Source: Symbiodinium natans (Eukaryota > Sar > Dinophyceae > Suessiales > Symbiodiniaceae). From it: a stretch of DNA of 64,000 nucleotides. The position numbers and the translations under genes are program-made. The DNA lies in the NCBI GenBank assembly GCA_905221605.1, contig CAJNDS010002618.1, positions 124,001 to 188,000 of the forward strand. The letters run 5' to 3'. This document shows, one piece after another, positions 11,866-24,300 of this stretch (its first letter is position 1; every line of letters begins with the position of its first letter). Below the pieces are notes generated by a model. It did no database searches. It was not told where the DNA came from and saw nothing but the letters and a program-made list of their open reading frames with translations.

Positions 11866-12440
11866 TCACGGGATGTCGGAGGTCTGGTTGTGCCAAGTGC
11901 CGCAAAACCCCCCCAAAGCATTCCCAAAGCGCCTGGCTCTGGTCCGACTCCACGCGCTCCAGGTGCGAAGGCATCTGCAAGCTGCGAATGTCGGGGTCTG
12001 CAAGCGATCATCTGTTTCGCGCCGGTCCTCAGCCGCCTCGGCCACCTCGAGGTCATCCGCACGTATGGACTGGACCTGTCCAGACAAGCGCGGAGCTCCA
12101 TCTCTGGCCCCCATTTGCCCCCCTTCTCTCTCCTGCCTCTTTCAAGACCTGGTTCAGGAGCTTGGCCTGAGCATGTCACAGTCTCTGGCACTCTACTGCA
12201 TGTCTTGTGCTTCGGCCGGGCACTGTGGATATCTTGGTTACCACACGTGCTCGGAGTCTGAACGGAGCGTGGGCGGCCTCAGTGAACGAGGAGTTGGACG
12301 CTCGACAGCCCTCCGAGTCGGAAGTTGGGCTCACGGGCTCAATGGGCTCCGCGTCTTCGCTGCGAGGCTCAGCATCTTCTGGCATGGCTTCCTGATACGA
12401 CGTGCCAGGATCTTGCATGTCAAGAAAAGTGCACACGGAA
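11866..12440 (-). CDS. Possible exons of an acidic, disordered protein
   Basis: Three minus-strand blocks have coding-like composition: about 12410-12258 (Asp/Glu/Ser/Pro-rich, e.g. PEDAEPRSEDAEPIEP), about 12075-11999 (RADDLEVAEAAEDRRETD) and about 11990-11900 (MPSHLERVESDQSQALW). They may be consecutive exons of one gene. I could not fix all the splice junctions, and no family is recognisable. The low-complexity acidic character suggests a disordered region. Confidence 0.35.
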
Positions 12441-12479
12441 GGCATGCCCAAAAATCACAAAGGGCTCTCTGCGAGGAGT

Positions 12480-14274
12480 AGAGCTGCTCGGAGGCACACA
12501 ACATGCTGAGAAGTTGCAGCGCTGATTTGCCGAAGACAACTCCAGAGGCCGAGTTCGTCATGAGAATTTCAGGAAATCGACTGAATCCGATGCCCCGCAG
12601 GATCTCGAGGCAGAAAAATCCTCTTACAGGCTGCACGAGCGCTCGAGATCTGCAAGAGCTGTGCCGGATGGTTGATGGATTGTGTGGCGGGCCCGGCTGT
12701 TTGGCAAGCTGAGTAAAAACCGCGACACCTGGAAACCTCAAAGGGTTGTAAAAATTGTGAAGTTAGCCCTTAAACACTTGTCAAGATGTCGACCTCAAAA
12801 GCATAGGGATTGGCAACAGCGTGTCCCTCCCAGAAGGCCTCCAGCACGGAAGGTCGATGGCCATCTGAAAAGACCTGGAGTGACACTTCAATATTTCAGC
12901 ACATCACACAAAACTGGCTTGTAAAACGGCTGAAGCATTTGAGGCTCTCAAGCTTTGGAGCTTTCACAGAGAAGCCTCCCTCCCGCACATGAGCTCTGAG
13001 TATCAGGCAGTGGCTTCTGTGGAAGGGATGTTCGCTACAGGAAGCCCTGCCCCACTTCCGGCATCGCTGCCTTCCTCTTGCATCTCTTGCGGTGCGTCGC
13101 ATGAATCGGGAATTCCTGGCAGGCTGCTGGGCGAGTCCTGAGAGGGGATCGCAGGAACTTCCAGCAAGTGCGCACGCTGTCGACCCCAGAAAGGCGGCGA
13201 CGGCATCGCACGTGTCGTCCCAAAGACAGGTCAAGGCCCGATCCTCGCAGAGCGCAAGATGTGTGCTTCTTATTTAAGGCCACCGAACTGTTCCACCAGG
13301 AAGGTTCTACCGTTCTGCCCGAGATCCAAACCCAGGTGCTTCCCAGCCGCTGCTCTCCGAAATCCTCGATACAGCTTGAACGTTTTTTTCAGAGGTAATC
13401 GGATGGCCCCAACGCCAGCTCATCATCTGGCGGTTCACACATTAAGTCACGACGACCCTGGCCAGCCTCGTCCTTCTCTGCCTCATCTTCAGCCTCAGGG
13501 ATCTCACCTGATGAGAGGTTCAAGAAGAAGCAGATCCAGAATGCCCTTCAAAGACCAGTCTCCGCACTCTGTGCCAGATGAAATGGGCAAATCGCGTGTC
13601 ATCCAATCGCGTCGCATCCAAGAAAAGCACATGGAAGCGAAGCTTCAAGTCGCAGCTGTGGTAGTATATGGGCTTGAACTAGTAGCAGCACCAATAGTCG
13701 TGGGCATCATAGTGGCACCAGGTGCAGAGTGCCGCCATATGCCGCACCAGGAACAGCAAACGACAGCGGCGATATCGACTACTGAACTCTTCCCACAGCC
13801 GAGCTTCATGAGACTCTTAGAATCACCACAGCTGCAATACGCGGCAAGCTCCCCGGGTCTGAGGAGCTTGAGGCCCCAACTGTAGCTCGCAGCCAAGCCT
13901 CCGAACGTGGCAAGACATGGGCAGCACAGCAAAAAGCTAAAGGAGACTCCACACAACAATGAAATCTTGTCATCGAAGACCTCCGAACGCCCCCTCAGGA
14001 GCCTGATATGGTCATGGAATTGACACGAACCTCGGTGCACATGAGCATGGATACACCATTTTGCAGCGTGTGGAGAAATTCTGCATACTTCAACACATTA
14101 TGCTTCGTGGACTCTGTTCTGCAAGTCGCTGGCAACGGTACGAACTCAGCTGAGACGATTTTTGGACACGTCTGACAGGATCCGAATCGCCTGTTGACGA
14201 TGATTGGCCTTATACCCAGCTTGCTGCCATCGATACGGCAAACGCTCATTTCCGCCGACCCCAGCCGGGGGCGG
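12480..14274. other. No gene recognised
   Basis: Mixed-composition sequence. Frames of 100-200 codons exist on both strands but lack motifs, signal peptides or plausible splice-linked partners. It ends where the C-rich satellite starts. Confidence 0.4.
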
Positions 14275-17200
14275 CATCAGTGAAGACCCATTGCCCCTAC
14301 CACCTACTCCACCCCATCCAAAGCTCTGGCCCATGCTCCCACTCTCCATCCCCTTGACCTACCCCTCATGGACCCAGCTCCCTACCCCTTACCCCTCACG
14401 CACCCTGCCCCGCCGCCCATGCCCCTCATGGACCCATGGGTTCTGGCCCCACGGCTCCCCTCCGCCCTTACCTCCACCACCCACGCACCCGCTCCCCGCC
14501 CATCCGCCCTTCCCGCTCCGCATACATTCCCCTTGCCCAAGCCCCCCACGCACCCCGCCATGCTTTTCATGGACCTATGGCTCCTGGTCCTATTCTTCAT
14601 CCCTTGAGCTGCTCCACCCCCACCCGCAACCCCACCCCCACCCCGCACGCACCCTGCCCCGCCGCCCGTGCTTGTCACGGGCCCCTTGCTCCTGGCGTCA
14701 TGGCTCCACCCCCACCCCCAACCCCCACCCCCAACACCCCACCCTTTCCACACTTCCAACCCCCACCCCCACCACCCACGCACCCCGCCCCCCCACTGGA
14801 CCCATGGCTCCTGGCCCCATTGGTGTTGGTCACATTCTTCATTACTCGACCTGCATGGCTGCCAACGCTGGTCCTATGTATGGCCCCTGCTCCACCCCAA
14901 CCCCCAACCCCCACCCCCATACCGTGCCACCCCCAACCCCCAACCCCCACCCCCACCCACCCACACTTCCAACCCCTACCCCCACCCCCCACGCACCCCG
15001 CCCCCCACTGAACCCATGGCTCCTGGCCCGTGGCTTTTCAGCTGACTTTAAAGGGCCCCAGTGCACGCCCGGGCCCTCCGCCCGCTCCGCCCTCCGCCCT
15101 TCCAGCTCCGCCCACTCTCCTCTGGCCCATGCTCCCACTCTCCATCCCCTTGACCTACCCCTCATGGACCCAGCTCCCTACCCCTTACCCCTCACACCCC
15201 TCACGCACCCTGCCCCGCCGCCCATGCCTCTCATGGATTCTGGCCCCACGGCTCCCCTCCGCCCTTACCCCCACCACCCACGCACCCGCTCCCCGCCCGT
15301 GCTTGCCATGGGCCCCTTGCTCCTGGCGTCATGGCTCCACCCCCACCCCCAACCCCAACACCCCACCCTTTCCACACTTCCAACCCCCACTCCCACCACC
15401 CACGCACCCCGCCCCCCCACTGGACCCATGGCTCCTGGCCCCATTGGTGTTGGTCACATTCTTCATCCCTCGACCTGCATGGCTGCCAACGCTGGTCCTA
15501 TCTATGGCCCCTGCTCCACCCCAACCCCCAACCCCCACCCCCATACCGTACGCATCCTGCCACCCCCAACCCCCAACCCCCACCCCCACCCACCCACACT
15601 TCCAACCCCTACCCCCACCCCCCACGCACCCCGCCCCCCACTGAACCCATGGCTCCTGGCCCGTGGCTTTTCAGCTGACTTCAAAGGGCCCCAGTGCATG
15701 CCCGGGCCCTCCGCCCGCTCCGCCCTCCGCGCTTCCAGCTCCGCCCACTCTCCTCTGGCCCATGCTCCCACTCTCCATCCCCTTGACCTACCTCTCATGG
15801 ACCCAGCTCCCTACCCCTTACCCCTCACACCCCTCACGCACCCTGCCCCGCCGCCCATGCCCCTCATGGACCCATGGGTTCTGGCCCCACGGCTCCCCTC
15901 CGCCCTTACCCCCACCACCCACGCACCCGCTCCCCGCCCATCCGCCCTTCCCGCTCCGCATACATTCCCCCTTGCCCAAGCCCCCCATGCACCCCGCCAT
16001 GCTTTTCATGGACCCATGGCTCCTGGTCCTATTCTTCATCCCTTGAGCTGCTCCACCCCCACCCGCAACTCCCACCCCCACCCCGCACGCCGCCGCCCGT
16101 GCTTGACATGGGCCCCTTGCTCCTGGCGTCATGGCTCCACCCCCACCCCCAACCCCCACCCCCAACACCCCACCCTTTCCACACTTCTAACCCCCACCCC
16201 CACCACCCACGCACCCCGCCCCCCCACTGGACCCATGGCTCCTGGCCCCGTTGGTGTTGGTCACATTCTTCATCCCTCGACCTGCATGGCTGCCAACGCT
16301 GGTCCTATAAATGGCCCCTGCTCCACCCCAACCCCCAACCCCCACCCCCATACCGTACGCATCCTGCCACCCCCAACCCCCAACCCCCACCCCCACCCAC
16401 CCACACTTCCAACCCCTACCCCCACCCCCCACGCACCCCGCCCCCCACTGAACCCATGGCCCGTGGCTTTTCAGCTGACTTTAAAGGGCCCCAGTGCATG
16501 CCCGGGCCCTCCGCCCGCTCCGCCCTCCTCCCTTCCAGCTCCGCCCACTCTCCTCTGGCCCATGCTCCCACTCTCCATCCCCTTGACCTACCCCTCATGG
16601 ACCCAGCTCCCTACCCCTTACCCCTCACACCCCTCACGCACCCTGCCCCGCCGCCCATGCCCATGGGTTCTGGCCCCACGGCTCCCCTCCGCCCTTACCC
16701 CCACCACCCACGCACCCGCTCCCCGCCCATCCGCCCTTCCCGCTCCGCATACATTCCCCTTGCCCAAGCCCCCCACGCACCCCGCCATGCTTTTCAACCC
16801 CCAACCCCCACCCCCATACCGTACGCATCCTGCCACCCCCAACCCCCAACCCCCACCCCCACCCACCCACACTTCCAACCCCTACCCCCACCCCCCACGC
16901 ACCCCGCCCCCCCACTGAACCCATGGCTCCTTTTCAGCTGACTTTAAAGGGCCCCAGTGCATGCCCGGCCCTCCGCCCGCTCCGCCCTCCGCCCTTCCAG
17001 CTCCGCCCACTCTCCTCTGGCCCATGCTCCCACTCTCCATCCCCTTGACCTACCCCTCATGGACCCAGCTCCCTAGCCCCGCCGCCCATGCCCCTCATGG
17101 ACCCATGGGTTCTGGCCCCACGGCTCCCCTCCGCCCTTACCCCCACCACCCACGCACCCGCTCCCCGCCCTGCTTGTCTGGCCCCTTGCTCCTGGCGTCA

Positions 17201-19013
17201 TGGCTCCACCCCCACCCTAAACCCCCACCCCCAACACCCCACCCTTTCCACACTTCCAACCCCCACTCCCACCACCCACGCACCCCGCCCCCCCACCGGA
17301 CCCATGGCTCCTGGCCCCATTGGTGTTGGTCACATTCTTCATCCCTCCACCTGCATGGCTGCCAACGCTGGTCCGATCATGGCCCCTGCCCCCCCCCAAC
17401 CCCCAACCCCCACCCCCATACCGTACGCATCCTGCCACCCCCAACCCCCAACCCCCACCCCCACCCACCCACACTTCCAACCCCTACCCCCACCCCCCAC
17501 GCACCCCGCCCCCCACTGAAGCCATGGCTCCTGGCCCGTGGCTTTTCAGCTGACTTTAAAGGGCCCCAGCGCATGCCCGGGCCCTCCGCCCGCTCCGCCC
17601 TCCGCCCTTCCAGCTCCGCCCACTCTCCTCTGGCCCATGCTCCCACTCTCCATCCCCTTGACCTACCCCTCATGGACCCAGCTCCCTACCCCTTACCCCT
17701 CACACCCCCGCACCCTGCCCCGCCGCCCATGCCCCTCATGGACCCATGGGTTCTGGCCCCACGGCTCCCCTCCGCCCTTACCCCCACCACCCACGCACCC
17801 GCTCCCCGCCCATCCGCCCTTCCCGCTCCGCATACATTCCCCTTGCCCAAGCCCCCCACGCCCCCCGCCATGCTTTTCATGGACCCATGGCTCCTGGTCC
17901 TATTCTTCATCCCTTGAGCTGCTCCACCCCCACCCGCAACCCCCACCCCCACCCCGCACGCACCCTGCCCCGCCGCCCGTGCTTGTCATGGGCCCCTTGC
18001 TCCTGGCGTCATGGCTCCACCCCCACCCCCAACCCCCACCCCCAACACCCCACCCTTTCCACACTTCTAACCCCCACCCCCACCACCCACGCACCCGCCC
18101 CCCCACTGGACCCATGGCTCCTGGCCCCATTGGTGTTGGTCACATTCTTCATCCCTCGACCTGCATGGCTGCCAACGCTGTCCCTTTTCTGGCCCCGGCC
18201 CCCAACCCCCACCCCCCACCCACCCACACTTCCAACCCCTACCCCCACCCCCCACGCACCCCGCCCCCCACTGAACCCATGGCTCCTGGCCCGTGGCTTT
18301 TCAGCTGACTTTAAAGGGCCCCAGCGCATGCCCGGGCCCTCCGCCCGCTCCGCCCTCCGCCCTTCCAGCTCCCCCAACCCAACCCCCAACCCCCACCCCC
18401 ACCCACCCACACTTCCAACCCCTACCCCCACCCCCCACGCACCCCGCCCCCCACTGAACCCATGGCTCCTGGCCCAAGGGCCCCAGCGCATGCCCGGCCC
18501 TCCGCCCGCTCCGCCCTCCACCCTTCCAGCTCCGCACACTCTCCTCTGGCCCATGCTCCCACTCTCCATCCCCTTGACCTACCCCTCATGGACCCAGCTC
18601 CCTACCCCTTACCCCTCACACCCCTCACGCACCCTGCCCCGCCGCCCATGCCCCTCGTGGGTTCTGGCCCCACGGCTCCCCTCCGCCCTTACCCCCACCA
18701 CCCACGCACCCGCTCCCCGCCCGTGCTTGTCATGGGCCCCTTGCTCCTGGCGTCATGCCCCCACCACCCACGCACCCCGCCCCCCCACTGGACCCATGGC
18801 TCCTGGCCCCATTGGTGTTGGTCACATTCTTCATCCCTCGACCTGCATGGCTGCCAACGCTGGTCCTATTATGGCCCCTGCTCCACCCCAACCCCCAACC
18901 CCCACCCCCATACCGTACGCATCCTGCCACCCCCAACCCCCAACCCCCACCCCCACCCACCCACACTTCCAACCCCTACCCCCACCCCACGCACCCCGCC
19001 CCCCACTGAACCT
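14275..19013. repeat. C-rich mosaic satellite, about eight long copies
   Basis: About 4.7 kb of tandem sequence, extremely C-rich on the plus strand with many CCCCCAACCCC and CACCCC runs. The marker CATGCTCCCACTCTCCATCC recurs near 14333, 15138, 15762, 16562, 17025, 17637 and 18554. Copies are therefore about 460-920 bp long and differ by loss of whole internal blocks. Two non-C-rich blocks also recur: one with TTGGTGTTGGTCACATTCTT and one with GCTTTTCAGCTGACTTTAAA. Long plus-strand frames (up to 904 codons, Pro/His/Thr-rich) follow from the lack of stop-forming triplets and are not called as genes. The minus strand has strong G-quadruplex potential. The right edge, at about 19013, cuts into the end of the helicase frame. 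Confidence 0.9.
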
Positions 19014-21315
19014 TGCACTGTGGGCACTCGTACGAGACGCATACACGGCCGTCTTGGACCTCCGTCGCAACGGCTTTCGTGCAGGCGAAGCAGCGAGCGT
19101 GCGCGGGATCGCAGGCGGGACTTGCTCTGCGGTTGTGCAGGCCGCCGCCCGGTGCCAGCTCTCTCGGTGCCCCCGTTTCGCTGTTCGTGCCCACGCCGCA
19201 CGCCGCGCACGCCCGACACCCGTCTTTTGTTGCTGCCGGCACCTGGGCTCGGCACCGTGCGCCGGTGCTGCTGCCTTGCTTTTGCCGTTTCTCGATTTCG
19301 GCCCGCACCTCCTGTAGGATTTGCTGCCGTTTCCTGCTGCGGTCTGCAGCACGCACTGTCTCTTGTCGGTTGTGCAGCCTGCGACGCGCACGGAGGCCAA
19401 TGTCCCGGCACTGCAACTTCTGGCGGCAGACGTTACATGTCCGGTCCCGCTTCTGGCGCCAGCCATTGGGCGTGAAGGCCGCCTGCGGAAACCAGTGCGC
19501 ACAAGCTCCACATTGCCGCTTCTCCAGGCACATGAGGCAAGTGCTTTGCCAGATCAAATAATTGCTGATTTTGCCCGGAAACGCCTCTGGGGCTTGCCAT
19601 CGCTTGCAGCGCTTACAGCGATACGGCGTGCCGCGTTCGCGGTAGGACTTTGTGCACTCTTTGCAGATTGCTGCTCCGTCCGGCTGCTTCCATTGTCCCT
19701 GCGTAAACGCTGACTTCAGCCGCTCTGTTCGGCACTCGCTGCAGGTCTTGACACGCACGTACCTCTGCACGATGGCATCCCAGTTGACGTCATGCGTGCG
19801 CAAGTGCTGCATCAGCAACGCTCGGAAGCTGGTGTCGCCTTGCTGGAATGGAGCCGCATCGAAGGGCCGCAGAATGAGAACGCCTTCCCGGCTCGTGACC
19901 CGCGTCAAGGCAACGTAGGCGGCCAAGACGTTGCTGTACGCGCCATAACACAGATCTGCGACGATGCCCTCCTCCAGCGTCTGTCCTTGCGCCTGATGCG
20001 CCGTCATAGCGAAAGCTGGTATTAGGGGAAGTTGCCGTCGACGGACTGCCAGCACCGGCGATTTTCGGCCGGCATCCAGATGCCACGTCGCACGCTTTGG
20101 CACAACGGGATACACGCCCGTGGCCAGCCCAGTAATGCGCCACTTCGCGCCAGGGAAGCGCACGTAAACTACTTCGGGCAGCTGGTTCCAGACCGTGCAG
20201 CCGGGCCCCGCCGGTTCAGCGCCATCAGTAGCGTGGCGCCAACCCGTGACGAAGCCCCGCCGTCCTTTCAGGAGCCCGCGCGCGCGGTTGAGGTGGTCCG
20301 TCAAAAGCACCGGCATGCCGTCGCACAGCGGCAGCATGCCACACAGCTCGCCGCACTCCCGGTCGTGGCGTTGCAGCCAGAGCAGTTTCTGCTCGGCCAG
20401 GTCCGGTTTCTCGCGCACGACGGCCGCACAAGCGCAATCCTGGGCCACGACGTAGTGCAAATGCCGTTTCGTGCGACGCGCGAAAGCCTCGGCGCGGATT
20501 TTGTTCGTGTGGCATTTCCGTACGTTCGTGGCGAAGATGGAGGGCGCGAGGACGAAGCGACCCAAGAATCTGGGATCGTGCGACGATTCGGCTACTAATC
20601 GGCGCGAAGCACGCTCGGCGCAGCACCTTGCGCATTCCTCTGCTAGGATGGTCTCCGGCGTTACTTGCTGCGCGCCGAGGCATTGACACTTTGCTTGTCC
20701 GCACCCGGCTCGCCCGCGCAGCCAGCTGCCTGGCACGCGCGTTGGTCTTCCGTGCAAGAAAGCATGGTTGTCGGCACTGAGCTGACCGAAGCGGAATTCG
20801 TCCTGCAACTCTTTGAGCCATTCATCTTTGGTGCGCTCGCATTCCTCCAGCTCCGTGCAACCCTGGAAAGCCAGCTCCGGCGGCCCCCACATCAACTCCT
20901 GCCCCTGCGCCAGGAGGGGCCGCTGCCGGGCGCCTGCACTGCCCAGCCACTCGTGCGGCAAATCGGCGATGAAATGCCCTTTGGGAGGCTCCAGCTGCCA
21001 CAAATCCCCGACGACAAGAACGTTCAAGCCTCCGAAGGGCTTGTCGACGTTGGCTGCATCGCGCTTGAACGGGCTGCCATTCCGGATCACCCGCCGACAC
21101 GCCTGCTCTAGCTTTGCCAGGAGTTCCACACTCACCATGCTTATTTCGTCTATTATAAGCCAGCGCAGCTGGAGCATGCGCTGCGCTTGCTGCAGTCCTT
21201 TCGTTAGCGGCGTCGTGTCTGCGGCGTTCTGGCCCCAGCTCAACCCGAAGGCACGGTGCAGCGTGTCCCCATCGACCATCTCGGCTGTTACCGCCTGCAG
21301 CGCCGCAAACTGGGC
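19014..21315 (-). CDS. PIF1-type helicase half with C-terminal CxxC zinc modules
   Basis: This continues the Rep frame after a one-base shift (open frame 21543-18976). SF1 helicase motifs appear in order: Ia (AALQAVTAEMVDGDTLH), II/Walker B (LIIDEISMVS), GDLWQLEPPKG, the late motif FAMTAHQAQGQTLEEG and motif VI (YVALTRVTSREGV). Such 5'-3' helicases unwind DNA during rolling-circle transposition. After the helicase come several zinc-binding modules: CSECRTERLKSAF...CKEC, CKRCKRWQAPEAF...CLMC, CGACAHWF...CNVC, then CRACAAC and CPQC pairs. The spacing (CxxC, aromatic, then CxxC) recalls Stc1-like or zinc-ribbon domains. The last residues before the stop at 18976 are satellite sequence, so the natural C-terminus is lost or displaced. 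Confidence 0.75.
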
Positions 21316-24300
21316 CTTGGCTCCAGCCCAGGATGTCTTCGAATAGCTCCTTGCGCAGAAGTTTGACCGCGTGTGTTTTGCCGGTGCCAGGCCCGCCATG
21401 CAGCACCCAGCGCATGGCGTCCGGCAGGCCCGAACGCGCGCCACCCTGTGCCTCGCCTGTTTGCATCTCTTCCACAACTCGACGCGCCACCCGCTCAATG
21501 AAAGCGTGCTGCGCTCTGTTGCAGATAGGTCTGCCCTTCTCATCGACGCGAGTGCGCAACTCCGTCACCCACTCGTGGACAGCACGCACGGTGGCACGGA
21601 TGCCACGCGTGCGTACAGTCGGTTCGCGCTCCAGCGCTTCCTCTGCAACGGCATCCTCTGCCTCTGCGCCGCCCTGCGGCGCTTTCCGTGCTTCTTTCAC
21701 CAGTTCACGCACATCCAGCGTGTTCTCTGCGGCTAGCGCTCGGCCCGGCTTCCCTTCGTTTGTTTGTTCCGCTCGCCACGTCTGCTCCAAGTCCGCGTAT
21801 TCTGCGTCCGGCGCCTCTACCCCGTTTTTTTCTGTTTTGCGCGTGGTCAGGCTCGTAGCCAGATTGTCCGCAGTCACGCGCACGGCACTCGTGTCTGCGC
21901 CGTCGTTGTCACTGTTTTCGGCGTCCGCAGCGAGAGAGCGCACGCGGTAGACGGACAGGAAATTCCCAATGTGCTGTTTCGTTTCCTGACACGGAAGCTC
22001 TTGTAGCCAGGCCCGAAATGCCGTCTCCCACGCGAGGTAGCTGCCCTGCAAGTCGGCTATATGAGGCACGTCGCGGTCTGCATGCTGGGGCATGCCCGTC
22101 CACGCCCGAAAATACACCATGCATAGTTTGGAGTTCTCCTCCTGGCATTCTTGCTGGTACCGCGGCACCGGGCAGTGGCCAAAGGTCGGGCAGCGCGGGC
22201 GGCGACGTCTGCGCAGCAGCCACGCGGCGCGCACGCGCGCGTTCGTGGGGATGTCCTCGAAGGCCAGGGTGTCGCCGCTGGGTTCGACGCGCAGGCGCGT
22301 ATCCTTGCCGGGAACGAGGCGCACGCGCTTGCCTCCTCCCGCCCGAAGCTTTTCCTCGCCGCTCTTCGTCAGCACCACGTCCCATGTGCTGCGGGGTTGT
22401 GTCTTCCATTCCTGTAACGTGGCCGGCGATTGCGTAGGAACAACCTGCCAGTACAGCAGAAATTCGTAGGGGGAGAGATGCCAGCAGGCGCTGTTGCGGG
22501 GACGGCGCGCATAGAACTCTGCTGGTTCGCGTTCTGCCAGCTGCCGCTGTCGCGGCACGTGCTTGCTGCGGCCCAGCGACATTGCCGTCACCCGCCGGCG
22601 GTGTTCCGTCTCGCCGGTGATCGCCAAGTCTGCGTAGCGAAGGAAATCTCGTCCGGGAAATGTCACGTACTGCGTTGTTGTGATTCTTTCCGCGCACGCC
22701 GCGTCGCCGTCCTTGTAGTTGCAACGCAGATTGCAGCACTCGGCCTGCCCTCGAACGATCCCCTTGCAATACGCATCCGATAAAAAGCGCGTCATGTGCC
22801 GCTTGCCCTGGTACTCCACGCCACGGCCCTTTGTTTGTTCTGCTAAGCGAGCATGCCCCTTCTGGAGCTCCTTCAATTCAGCAAATGCCATGGGTTGCGT
22901 TTTCGCACAGTAGTCGCAGCAGTATCCAGTCTGCGCATCCTGGGCGCGTTGCGCTGCTGTCACGATCTCTTGGAGCTCGCGGGGGTCCGTCGGCGACGCG
23001 CACACGTCGCAAACACACGGCAAACGGTATGGGAGCTGCACATCAGAGTTGCAGCGACCAAATGCCAAAATGGCAGGGTGCGTGCCGTTGAGGTAGGCTT
23101 CGTCGCGAGGTCCTTGAAGCGTGCAGATGCTATTCTTGCGTCCGGACGCTGGCATGTCGCGCGCCTGCAAACGGCACGGGCACATGACAGCCGCTTCGTC
23201 GGTCACCTCAGCGTCCCGCGGAAAGCCGCTTTTGCAGTCACGGGGATTGTCGGCTTTGAGGCAACCCGGTTGCGGCGTGCGCTCGCCTGTTACTGGGTCC
23301 GGAAGATGCACGTGGTGCTGCTTCAGGACCTGCAGCCAGAACACGTCCTCGCGCAGATACGCCTCGGTCCAAAGCTCCGCTTCCTCGTCGCTGTTTTCTG
23401 CGGCCATGACGCCGGCTTGGTAACGCGGCCGGCTGATGAGCCGCCGCTCTGACTTGTATTCCGGCCACCGCTGTTCCGCCGCGTGTAGCGCTGCCGTAAC
23501 CTCGACAGGGTTTCTGTCGTAGATGCACCTGCGCACGTGCGACGTGTAATGCAGGTAGGCCTCCCGCAGCGCCGCCGCGCGCTCGGACGTTGCAGCGAAA
23601 ATCTCGCGCAGACTCTCGTGCTGATGCAAGCACTGCACGAACAACTGTATGTGACCGTGCCCACTTCCGCTCGATTTCTGGAACTCGACAGCCACATAGG
23701 CCGCGTCGCATCTACCGAAGACGCCGCCGTTGGTTTTTGCGTTGCTGCCGCGATTGTCCTGACACGGTGTAGGCCCGCAACTGCAATCTGGGCAGTACAG
23801 GCATGTGCTCATACCGAACAGGTGTCGCAGCAGCAGTAGCATCGTGACGCGAAACCCGTCCACCGTCGCTAGCGGATCCCGTGCGAGGATGCGCCGTCGT
23901 TCTTCCCAGTTGGGCACACGCGGTTCCAGGCACTCAACGGGCAAGGAACACGTGAAGTCGGCGTCGAGCGCAGGCCACGCCCGGTCTCCTGCGGCTGCCG
24001 CCGCGCCGACCTCCACGAGTCGAATCGGGTCGCTCCGGCGGTGACGGGACAAACGAATGTACAGCAGCTGATGGCCTTCGTCGGGGGTCACGCTCCCCGT
24101 GGAATCGGTAGCTGCAGCTACTCTTGTCCCCCCTCTGGCCGTGCGCGGGCACCTCTCTGGGTGGGCACTTGTACGCCAGGTTGACTGGAGAACCCTGTGC
24201 TCGGAGCTACTCCACTGGTGACCACCATGGAGTACCCTGGGCCGGTCTTGCCTTGATTGTTCTTGCTGTGAAGTCCCCACTTGCTGACCTCCATGGGGCT

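Noticed and set aside
14204-16918. A 904-codon plus-strand Pro/His/Thr-rich open frame and related long frames
   Set aside because: It lies wholly in the C-rich satellite, where stop codons are rare by composition. Several frames are open at once, and copies differ by block losses that ignore reading frame.
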